This document shows, piece after piece, positions 24,798-33,305 of a stretch of DNA of 64,000 nt. Source of the stretch: Actinomycetota bacterium (GTDB lineage Bacteria > Actinomycetota > Thermoleophilia > Solirubrobacterales > Solirubrobacteraceae); assembly GCA_005888335.1 (NCBI GenBank), contig VAWY01000134.1, positions 40,448 to 104,447 of the forward strand. The letters are read 5' to 3'. The translations under genes and the position numbers were made by a program. Every line of letters begins with the position of its first letter. The first letter of the stretch is position 1. Under the pieces are notes generated by a model. The model saw only the letters and a program-made list of their open reading frames with translations. It was not told where the DNA came from and searched no databases.

Positions 24798-25936
24798 GCC
24801 GCCAGCTCGCGCACGAGCGCGTCGAGGACGCGGACGGCGTCGGCCAGGCACTCCATGATGATGTTCTCGGGCACGTCGGTCGGCTTGTGGTAGTGCGCGG
24901 GCAGCTTGAGGTGGTCGATGCCCCCGAGCAGCATCGTCGGATAGCCGGCGTGGACGGCGATCTGCGCGTCCGAGGCGAACACGACGTGCAGGTTGCGGAC
25001 GATCTCGATGCCCGCGCCCCGGGCGCACTGAGTGGCGAGGTCCTTCAGCGCGCCGTCGTAGAAGTGCGGCACCAGGAAGCCCTCGGACTCGGCGACCGCC
25101 AGCCGCCCGGAGCCGAGGCACTCGAGCGCGACCACCGTGGTCGACTCGCGCGGCAGCGCCGGGAAGTGGCGCTCGCCGAAGGCCTGCATGCCCTCCGACA
25201 GCGACTCCTCCGAGCCGGTGGAGACGAGCAGCACGCGGATGCCGCGCACGGGGTCGTCGCGCAGGGCGCGCGCCAGCGCGAGCACCGCGGCGACCGCGCT
25301 GAGGTTGTCGTTGGCGCCCGGCGCGACCGGCGAGCGCGCCACGTCGGCGAGGGCGGCCAGCACGACCCCCGAGACGGCGGCGCCCGCGCGCCGGCGGCCG
25401 AGCGCGATGAGCAGCGGCCCGAGCACGACGCCCCACATGAGCGGCGGCCAGCGGTTGACGCGCTTGTAGAGGTTCGGGAAATGGTCCGCGACCGCCGCGA
25501 TGCCGCGCGTGTCGAAGATCGCCCCGCCGTGGGCGGCGTCGTGGTGGGCGACGATGACCACCGTCCGGGCGGCGTCCGGGTCGCCCGCCTCGCCGACGAC
25601 GTTCCACGTGCGCCGGCGCGGCAGGAACGCGCGCCGGAACCAGCGCGAGCGGTGGTCGAGGTCGTCGACGAGCGTCGCGACCGCCGCCGCGGCGAGCAGC
25701 CGCCCGATCGTGCGGCCCAGCGCGGCGCCGGCGAGCGCGATGACGTTGAGCAGCCCGAGCGGCCACCAGAACGTGCCGTGCGCGCGCTCGACCTCGATCC
25801 GCGCATCGACGCCGAGCTCGCGCAAGGACGCGGCGATCCACTCGGCGGCCACGCGCTCGCCGTCCGACGCGGAGGGGCGCTCGATCGCCGCCAGGTGCCG
25901 GAGGGCCTCCTCCATGAGGTCGCGGTCGGGCTGCAC
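24752..25936 (-). CDS. M28-family metallopeptidase with membrane segments
   Basis: A 394-residue zinc aminopeptidase-like protein. Metal-ligand motifs: VIVAHHDAAHGG (His, Asp), APGANDNLSAVAAVLALA (bridging Asp), STGSEESLSEG (catalytic Glu, ligand Glu), ALECLGSG (Asp/Glu) and a C-terminal HYHKPTDVPENI (His). Two or three hydrophobic stretches interrupt the fold (about 58-85 and 165-205), so it is probably membrane-associated with the catalytic part on one side. No signal peptide. The stop lies inside the 3-prime end of the nucleotidyltransferase gene (46-base antisense overlap). Confidence 0.82.
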   Translation of the reverse strand: MQPDRDLMEEALRHLAAIERPSASDGERVAAEWIAASLRELGVDARIEVERAHGTFWWPLGLLNVIALAGAALGRTIGRLLAAAAVATLVDDLDHRSRWFRRAFLPRRRTWNVVGEAGDPDAARTVVIVAHHDAAHGGAIFDTRGIAAVADHFPNLYKRVNRWPPLMWGVVLGPLLIALGRRRAGAAVSGVVLAALADVARSPVAPGANDNLSAVAAVLALARALRDDPVRGIRVLLVSTGSEESLSEGMQAFGERHFPALPRESTTVVALECLGSGRLAVAESEGFLVPHFYDGALKDLATQCARGAGIEIVRNLHVVFASDAQIAVHAGYPTMLLGGIDHLKLPAHYHKPTDVPENIIMECLADAVRVLDALVRELAAQDLASSERATASAS

Positions 25937-25953
25937 GAGGGCGGAACCGTACG

Positions 25954-25959
25954 TAATCT
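25954..25959 (+). promoter_or_regulatory. -10 box (TAATCT) for leaderless-type HIT mRNA
   Basis: TAATCT ends 9 bases before the ATG at 25969, with no ribosome site between. It sits in the 32-base gap divergent from the M28 peptidase. Confidence 0.45.
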
Positions 25960-25968
25960 TCCGCCGCC

Positions 25969-26385
25969 ATGGCCAGCGACCCCGACTGCCTGTTCTGCAA
26001 GATCGTCGCCGGCGAGATCGCGGCGACGCGCGTCGACGAGGACGAGCGCACCGTCGCGTTCATGGACATCAACCCGGCGACGCGCGGCCACGCGCTCGTC
26101 GTCCCGCGCGCGCACACGCGCGACCTGCTGAGCATCGACGCCGACGAGCTGGCCGCGGTCGCCAGCGCCGCCAAGCGCCTCGCCGCGCGCGCCAAGGAGC
26201 GCCTCGGCGCCGACGGGATCAACCTGCTCAACTCGTGTGGGTCGGCCGCCTGGCAGACCGTCTTTCACTTCCACGTCCACGTCATCCCGCGCTACGACGA
26301 CGACCCGCTGCGGCTGCCCTGGGTTCCCGGGCCGGGCGACCCGGACGAGATCCAGGCCGCGGCGCGCGAGCTCACCGCGGCGTGA
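25969..26385 (+). CDS. HIT-family nucleotide hydrolase/transferase
   Basis: A 138-residue histidine-triad protein: CLFCKIVAGEIAATRV at the N-terminus (Cys pair as in zinc-binding HIT proteins), GHALVVPRAHTRDLL, and the catalytic triad HFHVHVIPR near residues 102-110. Closest in style to HinT/purine nucleoside phosphoramidases that hydrolyse AMP-linked substrates. Its stop overlaps the GTG of the crotonase gene, so the two are translationally coupled, although I know no direct functional link. Confidence 0.92.
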   Translation: MASDPDCLFCKIVAGEIAATRVDEDERTVAFMDINPATRGHALVVPRAHTRDLLSIDADELAAVASAAKRLAARAKERLGADGINLLNSCGSAAWQTVFHFHVHVIPRYDDDPLRLPWVPGPGDPDEIQAAARELTAA

Positions 26386-27161
26386 CGGACGGCCCGGTCC
26401 GCCTGGAGCGCGACGGCGCGCTGGCCGTCCTGACGCTCGACAGCCCGCCGCTGAACCTCTTCGACCGGGCGATGTTCGACGGCCTCGCCGAGGCGGTCGG
26501 CGCGCTGGAACGTGACGCGCCGCGCGGCCTGCTGATCCGCGCCGAGGGCCGCGCGGTCTCCGGTGGCGTCGACGTCCACGTCTTCGACGGCCTCTCGCCC
26601 GCCGACGCGAACCGCCTATGGACCGAGCTCCTCGAGCTGATCCACCGCGTCGAGGCGCTGCCGTTCCCAACGGTGTTCGCCGCGCACGCGCTCACGCTCA
26701 CCGCGGCGTTCGAGCTCTCGCTCGGCTGCGACCTGCTCGTCGCCGCCGAGTCGGCGCGCTTCGGGCTCGTCGAGCGCGTGGTCGGGCTCACGCCGGCGAT
26801 GGGCGGGACGCAGCGCATGGCCGAGCGCGCGGGACCCGCCCGCGCGCGCGAGTTCGTCATGACCGGCGAGCTCTTCGATGCGGCCACGCTCGAGCGCTGG
26901 AACGTCGTCAACCGTGTGCTCCCCGACGAGGGCTTCGACGCGGCCGCTCGCGCCTTTGCAAGCGACCTCGCCGAGGGCCCGACGAAGGCCCACGCGGCGA
27001 CCAAGGCGATCGTGCGCGCGGCCCTCGACGGCGGCGCGCGGCGCGCCGACGAGGTCGTCCCGCGCCTGGCCGGCGACCTGTTCGAGACCCAGGACCTGCA
27101 GGGCGCCGTGCGCTCGTTCCTCGAGCGCGGTCCCGGGCACGCGACGTTCGAGGGCCGGTGA
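26382..27161 (+). CDS. enoyl-CoA hydratase/isomerase-family protein
   Basis: A 259-residue crotonase. Motifs: LTLDSPPLNLFDRAMFDGL near the N-terminus, the first oxyanion-hole segment GRAVSGGVDVHVF, the second in ALTLTAAFELSLGCDLLVAAESARFGL, then VVGLTPAMGGTQRMAERAG. The classical GGG of the second oxyanion loop is replaced by TLTAAF, so activity may be altered. It acts on acyl-CoA thioesters in the cytoplasm; exact reaction unknown. GTG start overlaps the HIT gene, and the stop overlaps the next start (TGATG). Confidence 0.85.
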   Translation: MTDGPVRLERDGALAVLTLDSPPLNLFDRAMFDGLAEAVGALERDAPRGLLIRAEGRAVSGGVDVHVFDGLSPADANRLWTELLELIHRVEALPFPTVFAAHALTLTAAFELSLGCDLLVAAESARFGLVERVVGLTPAMGGTQRMAERAGPARAREFVMTGELFDAATLERWNVVNRVLPDEGFDAAARAFASDLAEGPTKAHAATKAIVRAALDGGARRADEVVPRLAGDLFETQDLQGAVRSFLERGPGHATFEGR

Positions 27162-27979
27162 TGCTCGCCGAGGCCCACGACGGCGCTTGGCTGGCCTACG
27201 ACGTCGAGGGCGACGGCGAGCCGCTGCTGCTCGTCATGGGCCTGTCGGGGTCGCGGCGCGGCTGGTACCGGCTGCGGCCCCGGCTCGTGCCGCACTGCCG
27301 GACGATCGCGCTCGACAACCGCGGGACGGGCGACTCCGACCGCGTCACCGGCCCGCTGACCATGGAGCACCTGGTCGGCGACGCGCTCGCGGTGCTCGAC
27401 GCCGCCGGGGTTGACAGCGCGCACGTCCTCGGCGTCTCGATGGGCGGGATGGTCGCCCAGCACCTCGCGCTCGACCATCGCGAGCGCGTCCGCTCGCTCG
27501 TCCTCGGCTGCGCGACCGCGGGCGGGCGCGGGTCGCCGCCGTGGAGGCTGCTGGCAGCGACCGCCCTGCGGCCTGTCGTCGGCATCACGCGCACGTTCCC
27601 GCTGATCACGCCCGCGCTCTACGCGCAGCGCACGCGCGACGAGCAGCCCCGCCGCGTCGAGGAGGACCTGCGCATCCGCCTGGCCGACGCCACCGACGTC
27701 CGCACGACGCTCGCCCAGATGGCCGCCGTGGCGCGCCACGACACGCGCGACCGGCTGCACGAGCTCGCCGGACTCGAGGTGACGGTCATCCACGGCGCCG
27801 AGGACGCGCTCATGCCGCCCGACGCGGGCCGCACGCTCGCGGCGGCGATTCCGGGCGCGCGGTTGGTCATGATTCCGGCATGCGGTCACATGCTCACGAC
27901 CGACGCCGAGGAGGAGGCGGCGCGCGCCGTGCTCGGGCACCTCGAGCGCGCCCGCTCGCTCTCGCCGGCGGAGGCCTGA
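27161..27979 (+). CDS. alpha/beta-hydrolase
   Basis: A 272-residue alpha/beta-hydrolase: oxyanion region LLLVMGLSGSRRGWYRL, the DNRGTGDSDR turn, nucleophile elbow GVSMGGMVAQHLAL, acid Asp in IHGAEDALMPP and catalytic His in PACGHMLTTDAEE. The architecture is like 3-oxoadipate enol-lactonase or haloperoxidase-like esterases. Substrate not predictable. It is coupled by TGATG to the upstream crotonase, suggesting the pair act on a related acyl or ester substrate. Confidence 0.88.
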   Translation: MLAEAHDGAWLAYDVEGDGEPLLLVMGLSGSRRGWYRLRPRLVPHCRTIALDNRGTGDSDRVTGPLTMEHLVGDALAVLDAAGVDSAHVLGVSMGGMVAQHLALDHRERVRSLVLGCATAGGRGSPPWRLLAATALRPVVGITRTFPLITPALYAQRTRDEQPRRVEEDLRIRLADATDVRTTLAQMAAVARHDTRDRLHELAGLEVTVIHGAEDALMPPDAGRTLAAAIPGARLVMIPACGHMLTTDAEEEAARAVLGHLERARSLSPAEA

Positions 27980-28524
27980 GCGCGCTCGCGCTGCTCGGCG
28001 GCGCGCCGGCGGGCGGGCAGGAGCGCCCACGGGCGACGGTCGTGCGCGACGCAGCCGGTGACGTCGGCCAGGGCGGCCTGGATCTCACGCGAGTCTCGGT
28101 CGGCCGCGCCCCCGACGGACGCATCCGCGCCTCCGTGACCATGGGCGCCCCATGGGCCCCGCGCGACCTGCTGGCCGACTCCGGCCCGCCCGGCTCGGTC
28201 TGCCTGCGCGCGTGGCTGGGCGGCCGGCGCCCGAGCGCCAGCCAGCCCGACTACCTCGTCTGCGCGACCGTCGGCGCCAACAACGAGCGACTCAAGGCCA
28301 GCGTCTTCCACGAGCGCCCCGGCCGGCTCCCCGAGCGCGTGGCGGCCGCGTCGGCGACCAAGCCGACCGCCCGGACGGCCGTCCTGCGCTTCGGGCAGAG
28401 CGCGCTCGGGCGCCCCGCGGTGCTGCGCTTCGCGATCGAGGCGGCGCCCGGCGGCTGCCAGCGCCTCGCCTGCCTGGACACGGCACCGGACGCCCCTCGC
28501 TCGGCGCGCTTGGCCTTGCGTTGA
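27880..28524 (+). CDS. putative secreted protein, start uncertain
   Basis: The mature region (RATVVRDAAGDVGQGGLDLTRVSVG onwards, to 28524) looks like a beta-rich extracellular domain with four Cys residues. Only two starts are possible. ATG at 27880 gives a long Arg-rich n-region before the hydrophobic LALAGGGLSALALLGG but overlaps the hydrolase gene by 100 bases. A non-standard CTG at 27976 overlaps the hydrolase stop by 4 bases (CTGA) and gives a short signal. I list the ATG form. No family recognised; function unknown. Confidence 0.5.
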   Translation: MRSHAHDRRRGGGGARRARAPRARPLALAGGGLSALALLGGAPAGGQERPRATVVRDAAGDVGQGGLDLTRVSVGRAPDGRIRASVTMGAPWAPRDLLADSGPPGSVCLRAWLGGRRPSASQPDYLVCATVGANNERLKASVFHERPGRLPERVAAASATKPTARTAVLRFGQSALGRPAVLRFAIEAAPGGCQRLACLDTAPDAPRSARLALR

Positions 28525-28577
28525 AGATCTGAGGCTCCGGACTCAAGTCCCCAAGACACCGGACCGATGAGCGTGAC

Positions 28578-29516
28578 GTGTCGCTCCCCGTCCGGTTCCT
28601 CCTGCTGCTGCCCGCCATCGCGCTGCTCGCGATCTTCGCGCCGACCCCGGCGCTGACCCACGCCGCCGCCCCCAAGGCGCCCCCGATCATCGGCATCGCG
28701 GACCAGAAGCCCGCGTTCCTCGCCGACCCGGCGTTCCTGTCGCTCGGCGTCAAGCATGCCCGCGTGGCGGTCGCCTGGGACGCGCTGACGAGCGACTGGC
28801 AGGTCGACGAGCTCGACCGCTGGATGAATGCTGCCCGCACGGCGGGGGTCGAGCCGCTCGTCACGTTCGACCACTCGCGTCTCGCCGGCCGCGTCCGCCT
28901 GTTGCCGACGCCCGCGCAGCTCCAGGCCCAGTTCCGCGCCTTCCGCGCGCGCTACCCCTGGGTGCACGAGTTCTCGACGTGGAACGAGGCCAACTTCCCG
29001 GGCCAGGCGGTCGGTCGCCGTCCCGAGCTGGTCGCCCGCTACTACCTCGCGCTCAAGCGCGCGTGCAAGGCGTGCCGCGTCCTCGGGGCCGACCTGCTCG
29101 ATCTCCCGAGCACGCCGGCGTGGGTGCGCCGCTTCGTCAAGGTCGCCGGCCAGCCGCGCTTCTGGGGCTTCCACAACTACGTCACGGCCAACCGCCTGCA
29201 GACCTCCCGCACCAAGCAGCTGCTGGCGGTCACGCGCGGCCAGATCTGGCTGACCGAGACCGGCGGCCTGGTCGCCAAGCGCAACAAGTCGCTGATCTCG
29301 CTCCCGCAGGGCAAGACGCACGCGGCGAAGGTCACGCGCTTCATCCTGCGCGACATCGCCGGGCTGAGCCCGCGCATCGCCCGCGTCTACCTCTACCAGT
29401 GGGAAGGCGGCACGGCGTCCGACACGTGGGACTCGGGCTTCGTCGGCAGCGACGGCCAGGCGCGTCCCGCGCTCGGCGTCCTCAAGCAGATCCTCGCCGC
29501 CCCCCGGCCCGTCTAG
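28578..29516 (+). CDS. secreted glycoside-hydrolase-like (clan A type) protein
   Basis: A 312-residue exported protein with a signal peptide (about 1-30). The mature part reads as a TIM-barrel glycosidase: HARVAVAWDAL, then EFSTWNEANFPGQ with a putative acid/base Glu in WNEAN. About 105 residues later comes IWLTETGGL with a putative nucleophile Glu in TETGG, then VYLYQWEGG. This spacing matches clan GH-A enzymes (GH5/GH39/GH53-like). The substrate is unknown, and the barrel is rather short. The GTG at 28578 is the first usable start. It converges with the ABC permease, 7 bases apart. Confidence 0.7.
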   Translation: MSLPVRFLLLLPAIALLAIFAPTPALTHAAAPKAPPIIGIADQKPAFLADPAFLSLGVKHARVAVAWDALTSDWQVDELDRWMNAARTAGVEPLVTFDHSRLAGRVRLLPTPAQLQAQFRAFRARYPWVHEFSTWNEANFPGQAVGRRPELVARYYLALKRACKACRVLGADLLDLPSTPAWVRRFVKVAGQPRFWGFHNYVTANRLQTSRTKQLLAVTRGQIWLTETGGLVAKRNKSLISLPQGKTHAAKVTRFILRDIAGLSPRIARVYLYQWEGGTASDTWDSGFVGSDGQARPALGVLKQILAAPRPV

Positions 29517-29523
29517 TCGGAAG

Positions 29524-30288
29524 TCACTGCGCGCCCGTTCGGCGCATCCCGCGGATCGCGAAGGTCGCGAAGAACGCGAGCAGACCGGCGGCCGAGAGCA
29601 TCGCCGGCCAGGTGTGCCCCCAACTCACCGAGCCGACGAAGCCCTGGCGCACGCCCTCGAGCACGTACGTCACCGGGTTGACGTCGCTGACCGCCTGCAG
29701 CCAGCCGGAGAGCAGGCGGTGCGGCGCGTAGGCGGTCGTGAACAGGACGGCGACGAAGGAGCCGATCTGCATCAATGGCGCCGCCTGCTGGGTGCGGAAG
29801 CGCAGCGCCACGGTGACGCCCCAGCACGCCGCGGCGGCGGCGATCGTCATGACGAGCCCGGCCGCGAGCACGAGGCCGGCCGCGCCGGGGGAGTGCACGC
29901 CGAGGACGAGCGCGACCGTGAGCAGCATGGTCGCCGGCAGCAGCGCGCGCAGCGACGCCGACGCGACGATCCCGGTCAGCAGCACGCCGCGCGGGGCGGG
30001 CGCGAGCAGCAGGCGGTCGAACCAGCCCTGCTCGATGTCGCGCGCCAGGTTGACGCCGGTCGCGGCGCCGGCGAAGCCCGCGCCCTGCAGGAAGCCGACC
30101 GGCACGACGAACGTGCGGAAGTCGGCGTGGTACCCGCGCAGGCGCGCGGCGGCGCTGAACACGCTCGAGAGCCCGAGCATGAAGATCGTCGGCGCCAGCA
30201 CGCCCGGGATCGCCCCGCCGGGGACGCGGAGGATCTCGTTGAGCGCGCGGCGCATGAGCGCGCGGACGATGCGGGCGTCCTGGCTCAT
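29524..30288 (-). CDS. ABC-2 type transporter permease (second of pair)
   Basis: A 254-residue membrane protein with six predicted helices in the DrrB/ABC-2 layout. The conserved SDVNPVTYVLEGVRQGF motif lies before the last helix, and GWFDRLLLAPAPRGVLL follows helix 2. It partners with the permease and ATPase immediately upstream. The start ATG at 30288 overlaps the stop of the first permease (ATGA). The trio resembles daunorubicin-resistance-type exporters moving hydrophobic compounds or lipids outward. Confidence 0.88.
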   Translation of the reverse strand: MSQDARIVRALMRRALNEILRVPGGAIPGVLAPTIFMLGLSSVFSAAARLRGYHADFRTFVVPVGFLQGAGFAGAATGVNLARDIEQGWFDRLLLAPAPRGVLLTGIVASASLRALLPATMLLTVALVLGVHSPGAAGLVLAAGLVMTIAAAAACWGVTVALRFRTQQAAPLMQIGSFVAVLFTTAYAPHRLLSGWLQAVSDVNPVTYVLEGVRQGFVGSVSWGHTWPAMLSAAGLLAFFATFAIRGMRRTGAQ

Positions 30289-31052
30289 GCCTCGCGCAAC
30301 CGCGTGCGCAGCGCGGCGACCGACAGCGCTATGGCGACGAGCGCGACCCCGCCCGCCGCGGCCAGCCCCTCGAGCACGGGCGCGGCGGAGATCGACGAGA
30401 TGATGGGGTCGCGCATCCCGTCGGCGATGTAGCTCAGCGGGTTGTAGCGGGCGATCGCGTCGACCGGCGAGGCGAGCAGGTCGCGCGGGAAGAACGCCGA
30501 CGAGACGAAGAGCACGACGAAGACGAGCGGGAAGATGCCCTGGACCGTCGAGGCGTTGCGCGCGCGCAGGGCGAGCATGACGCCGATCGCCCCGAAGCCG
30601 GTGCCCGCCACGGCGCCGATGAGGATGACGACCAGCACGCCGGGCGCCCCGGCGGCGATGTGCGCGCCGAAGATCAGCCCGACGGCGATGAACCACACCA
30701 CCTGCAGGCAGGCGAGCGTCGCGGTCGCGGCGAGGCGCCCGAGCACGATGGCGACGCGGGGGATGGGGGAGGCGACGAGGCGGTCGAAGAAGCCGCCCTC
30801 GATCTCCAGGGCGATCGCGATGCCCGACGAGACGCCGCCGAGCAGCAGCGACTGCGTCATCGCGGCGGCGAGCTGGAAGTCGAGGAAGCCGTGCACGGCG
30901 GGGAAGCCCGGCAGCGTCGTCGTGCGGTGCAGGCCGCCGACGTTGACCGCGAGGAACAGGCTCGGGAAGGCGACCAGCGGCGCCAGGAACTGCGGCCGGC
31001 GGAACGTGTTGCGCAGGGCGCGGCGGGCGAGGGCGACGACCGCCCGCGTCAT
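30285..31052 (-). CDS. ABC-2 type transporter permease (first of pair)
   Basis: A 255-residue, six-helix ABC-2 permease: EGGFFDRLVASPIPRVAIVLGR after helix 2, YNPLSYIADGMRDPI before helix 6. It shares this signature with the next permease, so the two are paralogues that probably form a heterodimer. The start overlaps the stop of the ATPase gene by 4 bases, giving the order ATPase-permease-permease in one coupled operon. Confidence 0.9.
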   Translation of the reverse strand: MTRAVVALARRALRNTFRRPQFLAPLVAFPSLFLAVNVGGLHRTTTLPGFPAVHGFLDFQLAAAMTQSLLLGGVSSGIAIALEIEGGFFDRLVASPIPRVAIVLGRLAATATLACLQVVWFIAVGLIFGAHIAAGAPGVLVVILIGAVAGTGFGAIGVMLALRARNASTVQGIFPLVFVVLFVSSAFFPRDLLASPVDAIARYNPLSYIADGMRDPIISSISAAPVLEGLAAAGGVALVAIALSVAALRTRLREA

Positions 31053-32041
31053 GTGACGACGGCGGGCGGCGGCGCCTCGGCCGTCTCGCGCGGCTCGGCC
31101 GCGCCCTCGAGGTGGCGGCCGGTCTTCTCGACGAAGACGTCGTCGAGCGTCGGCTGGACGAGCTCGAGCGAGGCGACCTGCAGGCCCGCGTCATCGAGCG
31201 CACGCACCACCGGCGCGATCTCGCCGGCGCCGTCCTGTAGCGCGATCGACAGATGGCAGCCCTCGGAGGCTGGACGGTGGTCGCCGAAGCGGACCAGCAC
31301 GTCGCGCGCCCGCTCGAGGTCGGGCTCGCTGCCGGCGAAGGTCAGGTCGAGGTGCGGGCGGCCGACCTGCGCCTTGAGATACGCCGGCGTGCCCTCGGCG
31401 ACGATCACGCCCTGGTTGATGATCCCGACGCGATCGGCGAGCTGGTCGGCCTCTTCGAGGTACTGCGTGGTCAGGAAGACCGTCGTGCCGTTGGCCTTCA
31501 GGCGGCGGATCTCCTCCCACAGCGTGAGGCGGCTGACCGGGTCCAGCCCCGTCGTCGGCTCGTCGAGGAAGAGGACCTCCGGGGCGTGGACGAGCGCCAT
31601 CGCCAGATCCAGGCGGCGGCGCATGCCGCCCGAGTAGGTCGCGACTCGCCGCTCCTGGGCGTCGGTGAGGCCGACGCGGTCGAGCAGCCGCCGGGCGCGC
31701 GGCGCGACGTCGGCGGGCGCGATCCCGTGCAGCGTGGCCTGCAGCTCCATGAGCTCGCGGCCGGTCATCAGGCCGTCCAGGGCGGCGTCCTGCAGCGCGA
31801 CGCCGATCTTGCGCCGGACGGCGTCGGGCTCGGTCGCGACGTCGTGGCCGGCGACGCGGGCGCTGCCGCCGGTGGGGCGCAGCAGCGTGACGAGCATGCG
31901 CACCGTGGTCGACTTGCCCGCGCCGTTCGGTCCCAGGAAGCCGTACACCTCGCCTCGCTGCACCGCGATGTCGATGCCGCGGACCGCGTGGATGCCGCCC
32001 TTGAACGAGCGCCGCAGGTCCGTGGTCTCGATCGCCGCCAT
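31049..32041 (-). CDS. ABC transporter ATP-binding protein, DrrA-like
   Basis: A 330-residue ATPase: Walker A GPNGAGKST (37-45), ABC signature YSGGMRRRLDLAM (136-148), Walker B VLFLDEPTTGLD (156-167), and the TQYLEEADQLADRVGIINQG switch region. A ~90-residue C-terminal DrrA-type extension ends near ELVQPTLDDVFVEKTGR. It energises the two downstream permeases. ATG at 32041 gives a normal N-terminus; the frame upstream is compositional. No regulator adjoins the operon. Confidence 0.93.
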   Translation of the reverse strand: MAAIETTDLRRSFKGGIHAVRGIDIAVQRGEVYGFLGPNGAGKSTTVRMLVTLLRPTGGSARVAGHDVATEPDAVRRKIGVALQDAALDGLMTGRELMELQATLHGIAPADVAPRARRLLDRVGLTDAQERRVATYSGGMRRRLDLAMALVHAPEVLFLDEPTTGLDPVSRLTLWEEIRRLKANGTTVFLTTQYLEEADQLADRVGIINQGVIVAEGTPAYLKAQVGRPHLDLTFAGSEPDLERARDVLVRFGDHRPASEGCHLSIALQDGAGEIAPVVRALDDAGLQVASLELVQPTLDDVFVEKTGRHLEGAAEPRETAEAPPPAVVT

Positions 32042-32104
32042 GCGAGCGGCGCAGTCTACGAGCGCATCGTCCGCCGGTTCGGGGTGTTCAATGCGCCTGT
32101 GCAC

Positions 32105-32749
32105 ATGAAGACCACCGCCTTGTTCGTCGCGGTCGCGCTGCTCGCGCCGGCGGCGGGGGCCGAGGCGAAGATCATCGAGATCGGGGAGACCACGGACGTT
32201 CCCGCCACGCCCAGCTGCCCGCGCACGTGCAACGCGGTGTCGCGGACGACGGGCTACCAGGCCAAGGTCGGCGAGAAGCGCGGGCTGTTCCTCGTCCCGC
32301 AGGACGGGCGCATCGTCGCCTGGACGATCGTGCTGGCCAAGCCCGGCCCGTCGCAGATCAAGTTCTTCGAGCAGAACCTCGGCGGCGAGGCCTCCGCGGG
32401 GATCACCATCCTGCGTCCGGGCAAGCGGCTGTTCTCGCGCACGCTGCACACGAGCCCGGTCGAGCCGCTGACGCCGTACTTCGGCAAGACCGTCCAGTTC
32501 CCGCTGGCGCGCTCGCTGCTCGTCCACAAGGGCGAGCTGGTGGCCCTCAACGTCCCGACCTGGGCCCCGGCCCTCGCGGTCGGGTTGGGTGGCGACACGT
32601 CCTGGCGCGCCAGCCGCGCGGCCGACCGCTGCCGCGACACGCAGACGCAGACGGCCCAGCAGCCAGGCCAGGTCACGCAGTACCTGTGCCTCTACCGGAC
32701 GGCGCGCCTGCTCTACTCGGCGACGCTGGTGACGGCGCCCGGGACGTAG
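32105..32749 (+). CDS. secreted hypothetical protein
   Basis: A 214-residue protein with a signal peptide (MKTTALFVAVALLAPAAGAEA, cleavage near residue 19-21). The mature domain is beta-rich with CPRTCNAVSRTTGYQ near its start and two further Cys residues (AADRCRDT, YLCLYR), likely two disulfides. No known domain recognised. ATG at 32105 is chosen over a GTG two codons upstream. It is divergent from the ABC exporter (63 bases apart) and followed by the third repeat-filled gap. Confidence 0.6.
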   Translation: MKTTALFVAVALLAPAAGAEAKIIEIGETTDVPATPSCPRTCNAVSRTTGYQAKVGEKRGLFLVPQDGRIVAWTIVLAKPGPSQIKFFEQNLGGEASAGITILRPGKRLFSRTLHTSPVEPLTPYFGKTVQFPLARSLLVHKGELVALNVPTWAPALAVGLGGDTSWRASRAADRCRDTQTQTAQQPGQVTQYLCLYRTARLLYSATLVTAPGT

Positions 32750-32783
32750 GGGAGCGGCCGCGTCTCGCGCGCTGTGGCGCGGC

Positions 32784-32847
32784 GGGTCGCGACCGTGTTG
32801 GTGGCACCGAGGGGAACGGATCGTGGTCCGCGCCCGGGCCGCGCGGC
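32784..32847 (+). repeat. dispersed intergenic repeat, copy E (type I flank)
   Basis: About 64 bp: GGGTCGCGACC, GGTGGCACCGAGGGGAA, CGGATCGTGGTCCGCG, CCCGGGCCGCGCGGC. The second half is identical to copy A up to the last bases. It pairs with the inverted copy F, 567 bp end to end. Confidence 0.75.
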
Positions 32848-32923
32848 GCCGCCGGCGGGCGGGTGACCCGAGCGGACGCCGGGCCGGTCCGGGCGTGGAG
32901 CAGCCTCGAGCGGTGTGGTGACC

Positions 32924-32970
32924 GCACGCGTCAAGAAGTGCATGACAGTCATGCGCTTCTCGACGCGTGC
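32924..32970. repeat. 47-base near-perfect palindrome
   Basis: Arms of 23 bases (32924-32946 and 32948-32970) around a single central base, with two mismatches. The arm begins GCACGCGTCAAGAAG. Part of that motif (CGCGTCAAGAAG) recurs in the hairpin that follows. The structure could extrude as a cruciform or form a long RNA hairpin. Confidence 0.8.
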
Positions 32971-32992
32971 GATCGCGGCACCGCTCGGGTCA

Positions 32993-33022
32993 CGCGCGTC
33001 AAGAAGAGATTGTTGACGCGCG
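32993..33022. repeat. 10-bp perfect inverted repeat
   Basis: Arms CGCGCGTCAA and TTGACGCGCG with a 10-base AT-richer loop. It directly follows the 47-base palindrome and shares its CGCGTCAAGAAG motif. Confidence 0.75.
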
Positions 33023-33030
33023 CGCAGCGC

Positions 33031-33305
33031 GGGCCGGCCGGGGGACCCCGACCGCGCACGGTGCCGCGCGACGCGGGCGCAGGTTAGGCCGCGTTACCTC
33101 GGTGACACGAGCGCGGCTTCGTCCCGACAGGGCGTGCGCGCGGGCCGGCCGGGGGGACCCCGACCGCGCACGGTGCCGCGCGGCCCGGGCGCAGGTCAGG
33201 CCGCGTTCACCTTGGTGACACGAGCGCGGCTTCGTCCCGACAGGGCGTGCGCGCGGCCCGGCCGGGGAGCCCCGAGCGCCCACGGTGCCGCGCGGCTCGG
33301 GCGCA
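33031..33305 (+). repeat. 112-bp tandem repeats, about 2.5 units
   Basis: Units start near 33031, 33142 and 33255 (GGGCCGGCC..., CACGGTGCCGCGCG at 33057, 33169 and 33281, an exact 112-base step). Each full unit contains a GGCCGCG...CGCGGCT hairpin with inner TCACC/GGTGA. The last unit is truncated and runs into repeat copy F. Confidence 0.85.

Noticed and set aside
29524..32041. Part of an antibiotic biosynthetic gene cluster because of the DrrAB-like exporter
   Set aside because: No synthases, tailoring enzymes or pathway regulators adjoin. The exporter stands alone among unrelated genes.
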